Shown here one piece after another: positions 45,095 to 54,136 of a stretch of 64,000 bases of DNA. The DNA is taken from contig OX235275.1 in NCBI GenBank assembly GCA_944472155.2, positions 58,917,228-58,981,227 on the forward strand. Direction: 5' to 3'. The notes beneath the pieces were generated by a model. The model had not been told where the DNA came from. It saw only the letters and a program-made list of their open reading frames with translations, and searched no databases. The position numbers and the translations under genes were made by a program. The stretch's first letter is position 1. Every line of letters begins with the position of its first letter. The DNA comes from Trichobilharzia szidati. Lineage: Eukaryota; Platyhelminthes; Trematoda; Strigeidida; Schistosomatidae.

Positions 45095-45280
45095 GCGTCG
45101 TTGCTTAAACGATAGAATGCCGGCCAAACCACACCTACTGTGATCCACCTCGGATTCCCAGCGGACGCACTACTAAACCTTACTCAGTTGGTATTAAACC
45201 CAGTAATAAAAAGGGGAGGTTGGGCGTGAGGTCAGCTACTGAAACTTCCACTCGGCACATAAAGGGATGAGAGGAAGGCA
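45095..45280 (+). repeat. Family C SINE, copy C5, decayed
   Basis: 'gcgtcgttgcttaaacgata-gaatgc', 'ggattcccagcggacgcact', 'acccagtaataaaaagggga-ggttgggcgtgagg', 'tgaaacttccactcggcac'. Confidence 0.75.
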
Positions 45281-45339
45281 ACAGGTTCATGAAAGAGAAT
45301 GATAATGTTAATAATTTTCAGGAGTTACTTTTTCGACAG

Positions 45340-45510
45340 AAGTTGGAACTCATGGAATGGCCATTAGATTCTTCCCAGTTGTTCGGATGCTCAGCAAACA
45401 TGCCTCGTAACCTGAAGGTCCTGAGTTCGACCCAAGTGGCTGGCGTTATATGTGCATACTGATGATGATAGTTTTGGAAACTGGGATGAAACAGCTGTCC
45501 AGTACTCTGC
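45340..45510 (+). repeat. Family A SINE, plus
   Basis: 'gttggaactcatggaatggc', head remnant 'cctcgtaacctgaaggtc' and 'gagttcgacccaag', then a ribozyme at 45455-45504. Confidence 0.8.
45455..45504 (+). ncRNA. Hammerhead ribozyme-like motif (family A)
   Basis: Stem I ATACTG with CAGTAC (first pair weak). Core segment ATGATGA keeps U4 to A9 of the consensus (C3 to A). Stem II region TAGTTTTGGAAACTGGGAT is altered. GAAA is intact, with palindromic stem III ACAGCTGT and C17. Confidence 0.65.
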
Positions 45511-45534
45511 GGCTTGTGATAGTTCCAGTGTAGA

Positions 45535-45800
45535 TGTCGTCAACAGCTAACATCATTTAGAAAGATAATTGAACACCAAATAGCATTGGGCAGCTGTTTC
45601 GTCCTAGTTTTGGGTTCTTCCAAATTACACACCCACCAGCCCACCAGGTTACGTGAATTCTTTGTTACTTCGTGATATAGTGCTACCCGCCACTGATGTC
45701 TTTAACAAACATCCACTTCATCTTCACACATGGTGGACCCCACTGATGATGACTTCTTCCCACAGCTTCAGGACATTTATTCATTTGCCCTGAATAAGGT
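45535..45800 (-). repeat. Family A SINE, minus
   Basis: 'acatcatttagaaagataat', ribozyme remnant 45590-45640 (minus strand GACGAAACAGCTG), then 'tgaattctttgttacttcgt' and 'ccccactgatgatgacttct'. Most of the head is deleted. Confidence 0.7.
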
Positions 45801-45859
45801 GGAGATTAGTACTGAGATCATAAGTTTCGTTAGGAATCTGAATTATTTCCAGTGCAGAT

Positions 45860-45990
45860 TTCATCAGGAACCGAAATGAAGACGAACTAGCTGTCCAATG
45901 CTCCCTGGTTTTCAATGATCTCTCTAACTGATGTTAGTTCGGTACAAAATCTAACTAATTGGAATTAATCGAAATCCCTACAAAAATCGA
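45860..45990 (+). repeat. Family A SINE 3' fragment
   Basis: 'gaagacgaactagctgtcca', 'ctccctggttttcaatgatc', 'gttagttcggtacaaaatct', 'gaaatccctacaaaa'. Confidence 0.7.
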
Positions 45991-46009
45991 TAAGTAGTGG
46001 TAATAGTAA

Positions 46010-46300
46010 TAATTTTCAAGAATTGGTTTGTAAGGATTAGATTTGCTTTTACGAGTTTGACCACGGAGTGATATCGGTTAGAGAAGCATTGAAAACCAGC
46101 CAGGGAGTACTGGACAGCTGTTTCATCCCCTTAGTTTGGGAATCATCGGCAGTACGCATCCCCACCACGGGGTTCGGTTACAAGGCAAGCTGGCTCGTAT
46201 ACCATTCAGCCACTGGGACCCGACTGTTCAGTGAATTATAACTCCTACTAATTCGGGATTTAGAGCAGCCGATGATTCCCTCACTAGGATGGTTCTCCAA
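46010..46300 (-). repeat. Family A SINE, minus (CCGATGA subgroup)
   Basis: 'caagaattggtttgtaagga', 'gagtttgaccacggagtgat', ribozyme 46107-46155, head ('ggttacaaggcaagctggct'), 'aattataactcctactaatt'. The 'ttacgagtttgaccacgga' insert in the 3' body also marks the copies at 6690, 49165, 55655 and 56300, defining a subfamily. Confidence 0.85.
46107..46155 (-). ncRNA. Hammerhead ribozyme-like motif (family A subgroup)
   Basis: Stem I is GTACTG/CAGTAC, perfect. Core CCGATGA (U4 to C). Stem II is rebuilt as ATTCCC/GGGGAT. GAAA is intact, with palindromic stem III ACAGCTGT and C17. Compare the related copy at 49253-49301, where the middle stem II pair is U-A instead of C-G. Confidence 0.7.
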
Positions 46301-46900
46301 CTGATATCAATCCGTGGTCAAACTCGTAAAAAGAATAATAATAATTCACTTGAGTGTATTGAATAGAGGAATTAAAAATACCTAGGAGTGGGAGCATCTT
46401 TTATTAATGTAAATTAGTATAGTGGTACATACTACTGACATCTGTCAGTAGTTAGTAGTCGATGATATCTTAATCCCTAAAGCTTACTAGCTAGTTCGAA
46501 ACTGTCTAAACGCCAGAGGACCATTTCGTTCTTTTAAGGCTAAGCTGATCAGCAGTAGTAAGCCTTAACTAACTCGGTTAAAAATACTCGATATCCATTC
46601 AAACCACCCAAAATCCCTATCTGTCTGCTCATATGAAATGGTAATCCTTTGGTTGAAATTCGTCATTACCAAAATTACGCAATTTGAGGTGAGGGAATAC
46701 CGTATGTTTCCTCTGAAAAAATAAAAGTATTCAGATCATACAATTTGTGATCTGTTCGATATGACAAATGTCAATCAAGGAAGCGAATGAAATATACTAC
46801 TGAAATATATAAGTAGTTGAGGTGTATTGACGTAAAGCAATAGGGCTTATAGCATTATGTATGCTATTCGTGATCGTGATGGAATGAATCATGCATATAC
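46300..46900. other. No recognised gene
   Basis: No feature recognised. Confidence 0.45.
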
Positions 46901-46904
46901 TTTG

Positions 46905-47135
46905 ATTGGACACTAGTAACTAGTGTACTGTGTCTAGTCCTTTGTTTGGTGCAGACTGAATTCTATCAATCAGGTTCTCAATATGGCCACCATTCTAGGT
47001 AGCTCGCCATCACGGTGCACACTGATTCGATGATATTAGATGGCTGGAGGCAATCGTGCTAGTTGGCACTCCCCAGTCAGCAAGGCAAGCGTGTCTGTAA
47101 CGTTGAAGGGACTCATGTCCCTAGATCTAAGGCTT
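46905..47135 (-). repeat. Family B SINE, minus, ribozyme half deleted
   Basis: 'gattggacactagtaactag', 'tgcagactgaattctatcaa', 'gatattagatggctggaggc', then 'aatcgtgctagttggcactc'. On the minus strand the core and stem II are present, but the GAAA, stem III and cleavage site are gone. Ends 'gaagggactcatgtccc'. Confidence 0.8.
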
Positions 47136-47470
47136 CCCTGCCACTGATTGCCTCCAACCATCTAATATCATCAAATCGACGTGCATTGTGATGACGAGAT
47201 ACCTAGAATGGTGGCAACATTACGAACCTCCAATCAGAATATCCACTACAGTTCTACAGGAGGTCAGTCGCGAGCCTGAATAGCTCAGTGGTAACGTCTT
47301 TGACCGCAGCACTCACTGGGTGACGCGGGTTTGAATCTCAAAAGGGACATCAGCTCCTTTGAGGTGGTTGCAGATACACCTTGCTGACTGGTGAGTGCCA
47401 ACTAGCACGAAACCTAGGTCAAGGGGGGGCTTCCTGCGGATTGCCTCCAACCATCTAATACCATCGAATC
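47135..47470 (+). repeat. Family B SINE, plus, near full length
   Basis: It starts with a B 3' section ('ctccaaccatctaatatcat'), then flank 'cagttctacaggaggtcagt', A box 'tagctcagtggtaacg', B box 'gggtttgaatctc', HHR at 47378-47431, and ends 'cctccaaccatctaatacca'. Head to head with the preceding minus copy. Confidence 0.88.
47378..47431 (+). ncRNA. Hammerhead ribozyme-like motif (family B)
   Basis: Core CTGGTGA (47388-47394). Stem II GTGC (47395-47398)/GCAC (47405-47408) is perfect with loop CAACTA. GAAA is at 47409-47412. Stem III is palindromic ACCTAGGT and C17 is at 47420. The only core departure is A6 to G. Stem I is weak. Confidence 0.72.
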
Positions 47471-47479
47471 ATAAATGTG

Positions 47480-47712
47480 ACAATGGGGAGTGAGAATACA
47501 GGTATATTTATAGGATACACAAGAAGACATTTAGAAGATCTGAACGTCATTGTTGATTTATGTCAAATGTCCCACAAACTCAAAGATTTACACGCGAAAA
47601 GTGACATGTTGGCAGAAGAGGCAGGCAGGGAAGACAGGACTTCAAGGGAAGAGAGAGAAGACAGAGGTAATGAAGATACGTAGCCAATGGCAACAAGCAT
47701 AATAATAATAAT
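47480..47712 (+). pseudogene. RTE/SR2-like LINE, internal reverse transcriptase fragment
   Basis: The 68-codon frame contains RRHLEDLNVIVDLCQMSHKL and KDLHAKSDMLAEEAGREDRT. This corresponds to the LEDLDFADD..LLSHKLQDLQAKTNKLAEEAGR region of RTE-type reverse transcriptases, with the FADD catalytic residues replaced (VIVD). It ends at an (AAT)n tract. Small and inactive. Confidence 0.8.
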
Positions 47713-47719
47713 CGTTTTA

Positions 47720-48180
47720 TTCAAAACAATAATAGTAATAATCATGTAGAATGGAGACTTCAGCGTTTTTATACGTATTGTGACAATTCAGCTCCTTTTA
47801 TAAATATGTACACATAAAATCTACAATAATAATAATAATATTAATAATGAAACCACCACTATAAACAGAATGTTGGTGGAAACATAATGAAGTATAAGTA
47901 GAGATAGTATCATAGATAATACATGTAATAATGATAATAATCTCTGCTTAAACTTTGCAGTTCAGACTACTGATTTAAAAAGTTTATAAGTTCTTTTCTG
48001 ACATCTGACTCTCTCTCTCTCTTCACATACACAATTACCCGTGCTAAATATAGTGTGGTATGGTTGAATTTTTAATATTTAACAGCTGTACGAGAATAAA
48101 TACTTCTTTTGAAGTTTCTTCTGGTTTCACCCCCCACCCCCTGAAGAGATACAATGCAAAAGTTGAGAATAAGTAGAGAG
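47720..48180. repeat. AT-rich low-complexity spacer
   Basis: TAATAATAA runs at 47700-47712, 47825-47850 and 47927-47940, and (CT)n at 48010-48022. Confidence 0.55.
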
Positions 48181-48876
48181 GATGCGCAGTATCCGACAAG
48201 ATAACTTAAGCCGAATGCTTGCGAGAACTGAACTGAAGTGCCTATTGACAACAACAATGTCAGTTAGCTGGGTAAAAGGCATACCACTAACCCTACTTAC
48301 AGCCTTCAATGTTCTACGTAATATGACAAAGTCATTTTTGAGCAGTCCAAGGGAGAATAATTGGTGCGAACAATATAGGAGAATGGGTAGAATACATGAA
48401 TTAACAAATCGTAAGAGAAGAGGTGAAGTTGAGCTATATCAGCAGAGCGTCTCAACTTCTTTATGTAACAAGTTAAACAAAAGATTTTCTTCGAAGTCAA
48501 CAGGATATGAGATGAAGACCAACAGAGATGAGAGATATTCGATTTACTCCCTACCACATTGCCGTCAATATTACAGGAATCATGGGAATGAATCAATCCA
48601 GCATCAGTCACGAATTTTAGGTGCTGTTCGATTCATGAGTCCTTTAAAGTGATCAGCCCATTGTAGAGAAACTTTAAAATTCATATACTAATGGATCCAG
48701 TAACTGGATAGTAATGCAGTTGTTTCGTAACCTGATGGTTCTCTGTTCACCTCTTTGTGTAGTCGTGGATGTATATTGTGGCATAGTCTCACTTTGGGAC
48801 AAAATGGCTGACTGTGTAGCGTTTTCTTGATTGAAGGAGTTTGTCAGCAATAGCATTTTAAGTACCCCGAGCGTAT

Positions 48877-48948
48877 GGCTCAGTGGTCTAGGGGTATGAT
48901 ACTCGCTTCGGGTGCGAGTGGTCCCGGGTTCGACTCCCGGCTGAGCCC
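48877..48948 (+). tRNA. tRNA-Pro(CGG)
   Basis: Same 72-nt sequence as 42824-42895: fully paired acceptor, A box TGGTCTAGGGG, anticodon loop TTCGGGT (CGG), B box GGTTCGACTCC, discriminator C, no CCA and no intron. It lies in the right arm of an inverted duplication. The 160-codon minus-strand frame across this locus (48674-49156) is a shadow. Confidence 0.95.
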
Positions 48949-48952
48949 GTCG

Positions 48953-48956
48953 TTTT
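48953..48956 (+). terminator. Pol III terminator of tRNA-Pro, plus copy
   Basis: TTTT five bases after the tRNA 3' end. Confidence 0.7.
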
Positions 48957-49164
48957 CCAACCTCACCGAGTCCATTAACTGATCCTAAGCCAGGATAATA
49001 ATTATGACTCGCATATTCCCAAGTGCTTCCTATGATGCTGTTTGGAATTCTCAGCATTTTTATTTGCAGTATTGAATCTAATTTACTCGACAACAGCAAA
49101 AGCAAATAAAATGTTACATTGCACCTTTTTGGTATTTGCAGTGACATTAAAGTCAAAAATTTTC

Positions 49165-49335
49165 TATAGTTGGTTTTTAAGGATTAGTTTTGTTTTTACG
49201 AGCTGATCACGGACTGTTATCAGTTAGAGAAGCATTGAAAACCAGCTAGGGAGTACTGGACAGCTGTTTGATCTCATTAGTTTGAGAATCATCGACAGTA
49301 CGCACCCACACCAACAGGGTTCGAACCCAGGACAA
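49165..49335 (-). repeat. Family A SINE, minus (subgroup with 'ttacgag' insert)
   Basis: 'ttggtttttaaggattagtt', 'gttagagaagcattgaaaac', ribozyme at 49253-49301, B-box complement 'ggttcgaacccagg', then cut at about 49335. Confidence 0.82.
49253..49301 (-). ncRNA. Hammerhead ribozyme-like motif (family A subgroup)
   Basis: Stem I is GTACTG/CAGTAC. Core TCGATGA. Stem II GATTCTC/GAGATC pairs fully if one U is bulged. The GAAA is CAAA, so the conserved G12 is lost. Palindromic stem III ACAGCTGT; C17 present. Confidence 0.65.
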
Positions 49336-49339
49336 CATA

Positions 49340-50085
49340 GTAATTTGTCATTAACACCCTCTCTGTCACATAGAACGCAATCGGGCCAAATATGGTGTTG
49401 TTGAGTTTCTGTACCTGGCTGTACGAGGATATAGCCTTTTATAATGACTTTTAGTCCTCTACCTGATGAGATGCAAGGCAGGGAGAGTTGTGAACAGAAA
49501 CGGTGTTGAGATTCAGACAATATGGATTTATTCCATTTGTCACATGAGTTGTTCAGGTGTCTATCGACCACAGTAGTAACGAGCTAGCTAAATAACTGGT
49601 ACACCACATGCTCTACTGACAACCTTTCATACCCTTCACAATACCACGATAAACTAAGGACAGTGGAGCATTAAAGAACGATTGGTAAGATGCAAGAGTT
49701 AAGAAAAATTGTAAAAATAGAGGTTGAATGATTCCAGATTGTCTTAACTTTTCAATGTTGTAGGTTACACAAAACATTTTCAGAGGATAGAGCTATTCCA
49801 AGTTTCGGGAACCATCTAGTAACTGAGTACCCGTAACAAGACCTACAAAATCCCTTGTATGGTAAACTCTATGGTGTAGGTATCTCACGGAGAATAATCG
49901 CTTATAACCCGAACATCCGTCCGTGTGCATTACTGTTCCAAGTAAAAACCAGTCATTGAATAGCTGGAATGACTACAGATCCACTTCTATTCAATACTGT
50001 CTTCAAAAATCTCTTCCTTAGATTGATGTCATAAAGTCCCGTATGGTTCGCCGACATTGATATAAGAATAAAACTTGGACATTGC
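49340..50085. other. No recognised gene
   Basis: No feature recognised. The 115-codon minus frame at 49224-49571 starts upstream in the SINE and is a shadow. Confidence 0.45.
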
Positions 50086-50365
50086 GGTAGAGTATAACTC
50101 CATTATGGATAAAGTTTTATTTTGATAAAATCACACAGTGTTGCTAAACAGTAATATTTACTGATGACCACGTTTCGAGCACAATTTTTTTACTGCCCAT
50201 AATCATATCAAGGCACTACTCACACAACTCACCTTCTTGCTTCATATATATACATGAGTAAAAATTGATGATTAGACATTTGAATAAAATCAATAATATA
50301 AGATAAAGTACATTCGGGAATAATAATATGAGTGTTATTCATCAAATACAATCAGATGGGAAACT
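50085..50365 (-). repeat. PLE terminal arm, left (inverted)
   Basis: Reverse complement of about 50965-51245. Shared blocks: 'gagtataactccattatgga', 'ttttgataaaatcacacagt', 'cagtaatatttactgatgac', 'gagcacaattt', 'taaagtacattc' and 'aatacaatcagatggga'. The order suggests a PLE pseudo-LTR in inverted orientation. Confidence 0.88.
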
Positions 50366-50900
50366 AAGAATTATAACACAACGTAGGGCCCTACGTAGGG
50401 TTCTCAATAAAGAAGGAATTGGGGTGGCATTCAAACCTACTAACTCACACAGAGACAAGTTCTGTGGGCTAAAGGACCCTGTTGGTTGACCAAATTAAAC
50501 TAAATAATATCATTTACAAAATGCCATGCAATGACTGTGGGTGAGGTCAACTACATAGGTCAGTCAAACTAGTAGATCAGGAGTAGTGAGATTATCAGAA
50601 CATAAAAATTTAGCTAAGGTAAGAATGATTGATCCCATTAATGAAGATAAGTAATTTAGAAAAATACTCAGCAATACATTGCACTGCACACAACCACACA
50701 ATGGAGTGGGTGGGACGGAGCCAAAATTCTAAGAAGTAATATAAGTAGATAGAGAGAGAAACAGAGATTGATTACTGAATCCTACCTGGTTCATCGAGTC
50801 TATACACCTAACACAACACATGCAACAGAAATGACTCAACGCAGATACCAGAGATATGTATGGAAGATATTATCACCACCAGTCAAATCAGAGGAGGATA
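50365..50900 (+). pseudogene. Penelope-like element, RT end plus GIY-YIG remnant
   Basis: Translation gives QRRALRRVLNKEGIGVAFKP, TNSHRDKFCGLKDPVG, then after stops HLQNAM, QTSRSGVVRLSEHKNLAKV, IDPINEDK and a C-terminal block. QTSRSG...SEHKNLA corresponds to the region after the YIG motif of PLE endonucleases. Several stops and shifts; no full nuclease remains. It is homologous to 11290-11690 on the minus strand. Confidence 0.85.
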
Positions 50901-50964
50901 ATAAATAATGTTAAAATGTATTCAATTCACATATATTATAACATTCCAACAAGTTACTTATTTT

Positions 50965-51245
50965 TACTATAAAAAGCATCTTATTTCCCATCTGATTGTA
51001 ATTGATCAATAACACTAATATTATTATTTCTGAATGTACTTTATCTTATATTGATTTTTATTCAAATGTCTAATCATCAGTTTTTACTCATGCACATAAA
51101 TGAAGCAAGAAAGTTGTGTGAGTAGTGACTTGATGTGATTATTAGCAGGAATAAATTGTGCTCGCGAGGTGGTCATCAGTAAATATTACTGTATAACAAC
51201 ACTGTATGATTTTATCAAAATAAAATCTTGTCCATAATGGAGTCA
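50965..51245 (+). repeat. PLE terminal arm, right
   Basis: Partner of 50085-50365. It may hold a degenerate HHR at about 51130-51180: stem II AGCA/TGCT around 'ggaataaattg', then CGCGAGGTGGTC in place of GAAACGTGGTC, which the left arm keeps on its minus strand. Confidence 0.85.
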
Positions 51246-51289
51246 TCCCCTGTTGTTGACCTAACAGGACGCTGCATAACCCAATTATG

Positions 51290-51740
51290 CATAATACATA
51301 ACACAGTATACCATCCCAACTTAAGAAACCGGTGAGGGGGGGACTGACTGGTTTCAATGTAGAACTTTGCACAGATATACAGCAGTTCAAGTCGCCACAC
51401 TCCCTCCGCGTAGCACACAAAGCAAGAGAAGAAAGTAAAAAGCAACGCAAAATAGAGACAGTAAACAGAGATATAAGGCAAAATGAATACTAATGTGGAA
51501 GAACAATAGAGTCTCATTGGAAATGATAAATCACAAACAGTAGTGAATGCATCTGAGCCATCATTGACAACGATTTTGACCCATATCACCAATTTTCTCT
51601 AGATTTCATTGGTTTTTACCGTCCCGAGGACCCCAACCAGTCAGGAAGCCTACACTTTTCTACGTGGCTGGCTGGTTTAAACTAACTGCCGTAGATTTCA
51701 TTGACTGATGCCATGGGGAATAGGGATGCAACAGCAGTAA
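51290..51740 (-). repeat. Family G dispersed repeat, copy 2
   Basis: Reverse match to 21070-21310. The 125-codon minus frame at 51215-51592 overlaps it and reads partly in parallel with the frame of copy 1 (NDGSDAFT..CDLS against DGPDTFTVYDLS), which is either coincidence of nucleotide homology or a remnant coding region. Confidence 0.6.
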
Positions 51741-51749
51741 GGTGTTTCC

Positions 51750-52130
51750 CTCAGATGACCAGCATGTCAGCCAGCTATGTTGTCTCTCAACTCTGATGGA
51801 GAGAGGAGGTTAGAAAAGATTGACCCCAAAATTATACATCCCGACTTATCCCACCTACGGTGGTCCGTAGCCGACTTTAAGTTACTAATACGGAGCCCAA
51901 AGCAAAAGAGCCAGTTCAGACTGGCTGTGTGTGACTGGCTGGCCTCGAGCAGTTGTCCCCTGGGCTGTGCCGTCACACAACACTAATTCCATTTCTATTT
52001 CAGGTACCCTGAAAATAAATCAACTTCCACGGTATAAGCAACGAGGAAGTAACAGTCAGCCACCCACTTCCAAAAGCAGCACACCAAGCCCTCTTGATCA
52101 TCATTCTCCTTTATCCCTGTCACCCTCAAC
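51750..52130 (+). repeat. Family E dispersed repeat, copy 2
   Basis: Contains 'agcagttgtcccctgggctg' and 'acttccacggtataagcaac-gaggaagtaacagtc', shared with 5300-5375. Confidence 0.6.
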
Positions 52131-53190
52131 ATCTTGCTTCCCTACTACTGTCAGTAATATTCTGCAGTGGGGTTGGGGGGGGAGTAGAGTGAGAACCATT
52201 TGGCAGATGAATTTAATATGCAGATTTTATTAATTGGTGATTCATAAACGTCATTCGAAATACCCTATGTAAGTCTAAGTGGGGTAACATCAATTAAAAC
52301 CTTAAGAATCCAGGTAGATCCTTCCGAATGGTCCGAAATGAGGGAAAAGGGGATGTCCTATATCTCATGACTACCAACTGACAACTAAATAGGTTGGTAA
52401 TAAAATACAAAATTATTTAAACTATAAATATCTTATATCTACCCTAAAAAACGACTTGATACGGTCGACGGTGGTCAGCTTTCAATCTATCTCTCCCTCG
52501 AAATACTACCGGTCATGTGGTCAAAACGCATTCATAGCCATTGTCAAGTAAGTCTTATTCACTGCTTTCATGTGACGGGGGATGTTCTTCACAAAAGTAT
52601 AAAGGCGTATTCCAACGTTTGGTACTTACAACCCGGATTGACAGACATACCTATGGGAGTTGGATATTCTTGACTCCAAATTTATGACGTACATGGGTTC
52701 CTCAGTCCGAAACGATCAAATGGTGTATGAACCTATTTTGGCCACTGGGAACATAACCCCCTGACGCTGTTCCACTGCCTTGAGCTAAAGGGTGGCCGCT
52801 ACTGCTTTGGTTTGGTCATTCAGGGAAGTATCCCAGAGGTCACATAAACTATGAGATTTTGTATGTGTGAAGCTTCGGCAGGTGCCTTTAATGTACCAAT
52901 CTTATAGAGATGACTTTTAAACTAGGATATCCCACTACACAAACACTCTCTCTCGCCCTAGAATGTTTTGTCTTTGAAAACGAACACTGAACCACCTTAT
53001 TGATTTTCTTTCAAACTAACATTTCAGCCGAAAGAAAAAATTAGCTGGGACATCTGTTGAGATACCTTCTCCGACATATTCCTACAAAATTCCCGTTTTA
53101 ATGCCATTTCCCATCTCATAATAGATTGACAGATAGGTAGACAGACAGACACGCATACACACATAAGACCGGTATGGAAAAAACAAAGAT
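52130..53190. other. No recognised gene
   Basis: No feature recognised apart from a G8 run near 52180 and a short CAGA/CACA tract at 53140-53165. Confidence 0.45.
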
Positions 53191-53194
53191 GAGA

Positions 53195-53345
53195 TGAATG
53201 TAGGCGGTACTGTTGAAGAGTCCCGAACTAGGACGAAACAGCTGGTTGTTTTTCCAATAGTTCTTTAACTGATGTCAGCTCATGATGAAATCCTCCAGCA
53301 AAATTTTAAAAAAATCCCTACAAAAACCAATACTTGAAAATGTAA
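53195..53345 (+). repeat. Family A SINE 3' half
   Basis: It starts at the ribozyme (53207-53246: GTACTG, TTGAAGA, GTCCCGAACTAGGAC, GAAA, CAGCTGG), then 'gtttttccaatagttcttta', 'cagctcatgatgaaatcctc', 'aaatccctacaaaaaccaat'. The ribozyme's 3' stem I strand is deleted. Confidence 0.85.
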
Positions 53346-54136
53346 AGGTATATCAATTAATATTATTGTCATTTTATAATATTGCCATACTCAAATAGCA
53401 TAATTCTTTTTATTGAGACACACAGGTAACAAAAGTGTTGCTTATCTCTCATCCTCTTCTCTCTTCTCAATCCCTTATTCTGGCTATATTTATTTGTGTG
53501 TGTGTGTGAACTTGTGTTTGTCAATAGACCTTACTGACTAACTAACTAACTAACTGACTGACCATAATAAAGTAGTAATGAAAGGGATGTCCGCTCCAGT
53601 GAATCTGATTGGTCAGCTTACGAAAAAAAAGACATGCATGTTAAATGACATTCTATTATCCTATTCGTCAATTATATGCATTAGAACAAGTTATTCTTAA
53701 AATAATACGAATTTTTAAAAAATGTATATCATATATTATATATTATATTCAATATATGTTATGATTAGCGTTATTAGTATTAATATATTAGGAGTAGTAG
53801 TGATGAATACAGACACACGCGTACATGACGCACACACACACGCACATATGTTTAATATCAAATACAGAGGCGAGAGGGAGGGGGAGAGTTAGTTGAAATG
53901 TTATGCTATCTCACCCCCCCTCCACACACACCACCATTCGATTATGGCTTTCGCATAGAGAGGATGATAATCATTTATAAAAAAGTTGTGGAGACGGTTA
54001 TTTGTCCCACGCACATATACACGCACATACAATGTGGTGAGTCCATATAAATTGAATTCGGCATCGAGTATTCTCGCATTTTGTTGTTATTGTTGTTGTT
54101 GTTGTTGTTTATGCGACCGACCGACTGTCAATCACA
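53345..54136. repeat. Simple-sequence island 9, upstream of the candidate exon
   Basis: (GT)n at 53495-53508, ACTA units at 53537-53560, TATATTATATATTATATT at 53730-53755, (CA)n at 53835-53850 and 53925, and (TTG)n at 54082-54112 ending 24 bases before the candidate start codon. No TATA box, leader splice site or other promoter element can be called with confidence. Confidence 0.6.

Larger units (their letters stand above)
48570..49090 (+). repeat. Inverted duplication, right arm
   Basis: Partner of 42664-43235. Matching blocks include 'tttaaagtgatcagcccatt', 'agtctcactttgggacaaaa-tggctgac', 'ctgatcctaagccaggataa-taat' and 'tgatgctgtttggaattctc'. Confidence 0.9.

Noticed and set aside
48182..48652. 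156-codon open frame with ATG
   Set aside because: No recognisable domain, overlaps an antisense frame and the inner end of the inverted duplication, and the equivalent frame is not kept in the left arm.
48674..49156. 160-codon minus-strand open frame
   Set aside because: Runs antisense across a tRNA gene; the TRTRSEY-type residues are the tRNA read backwards.
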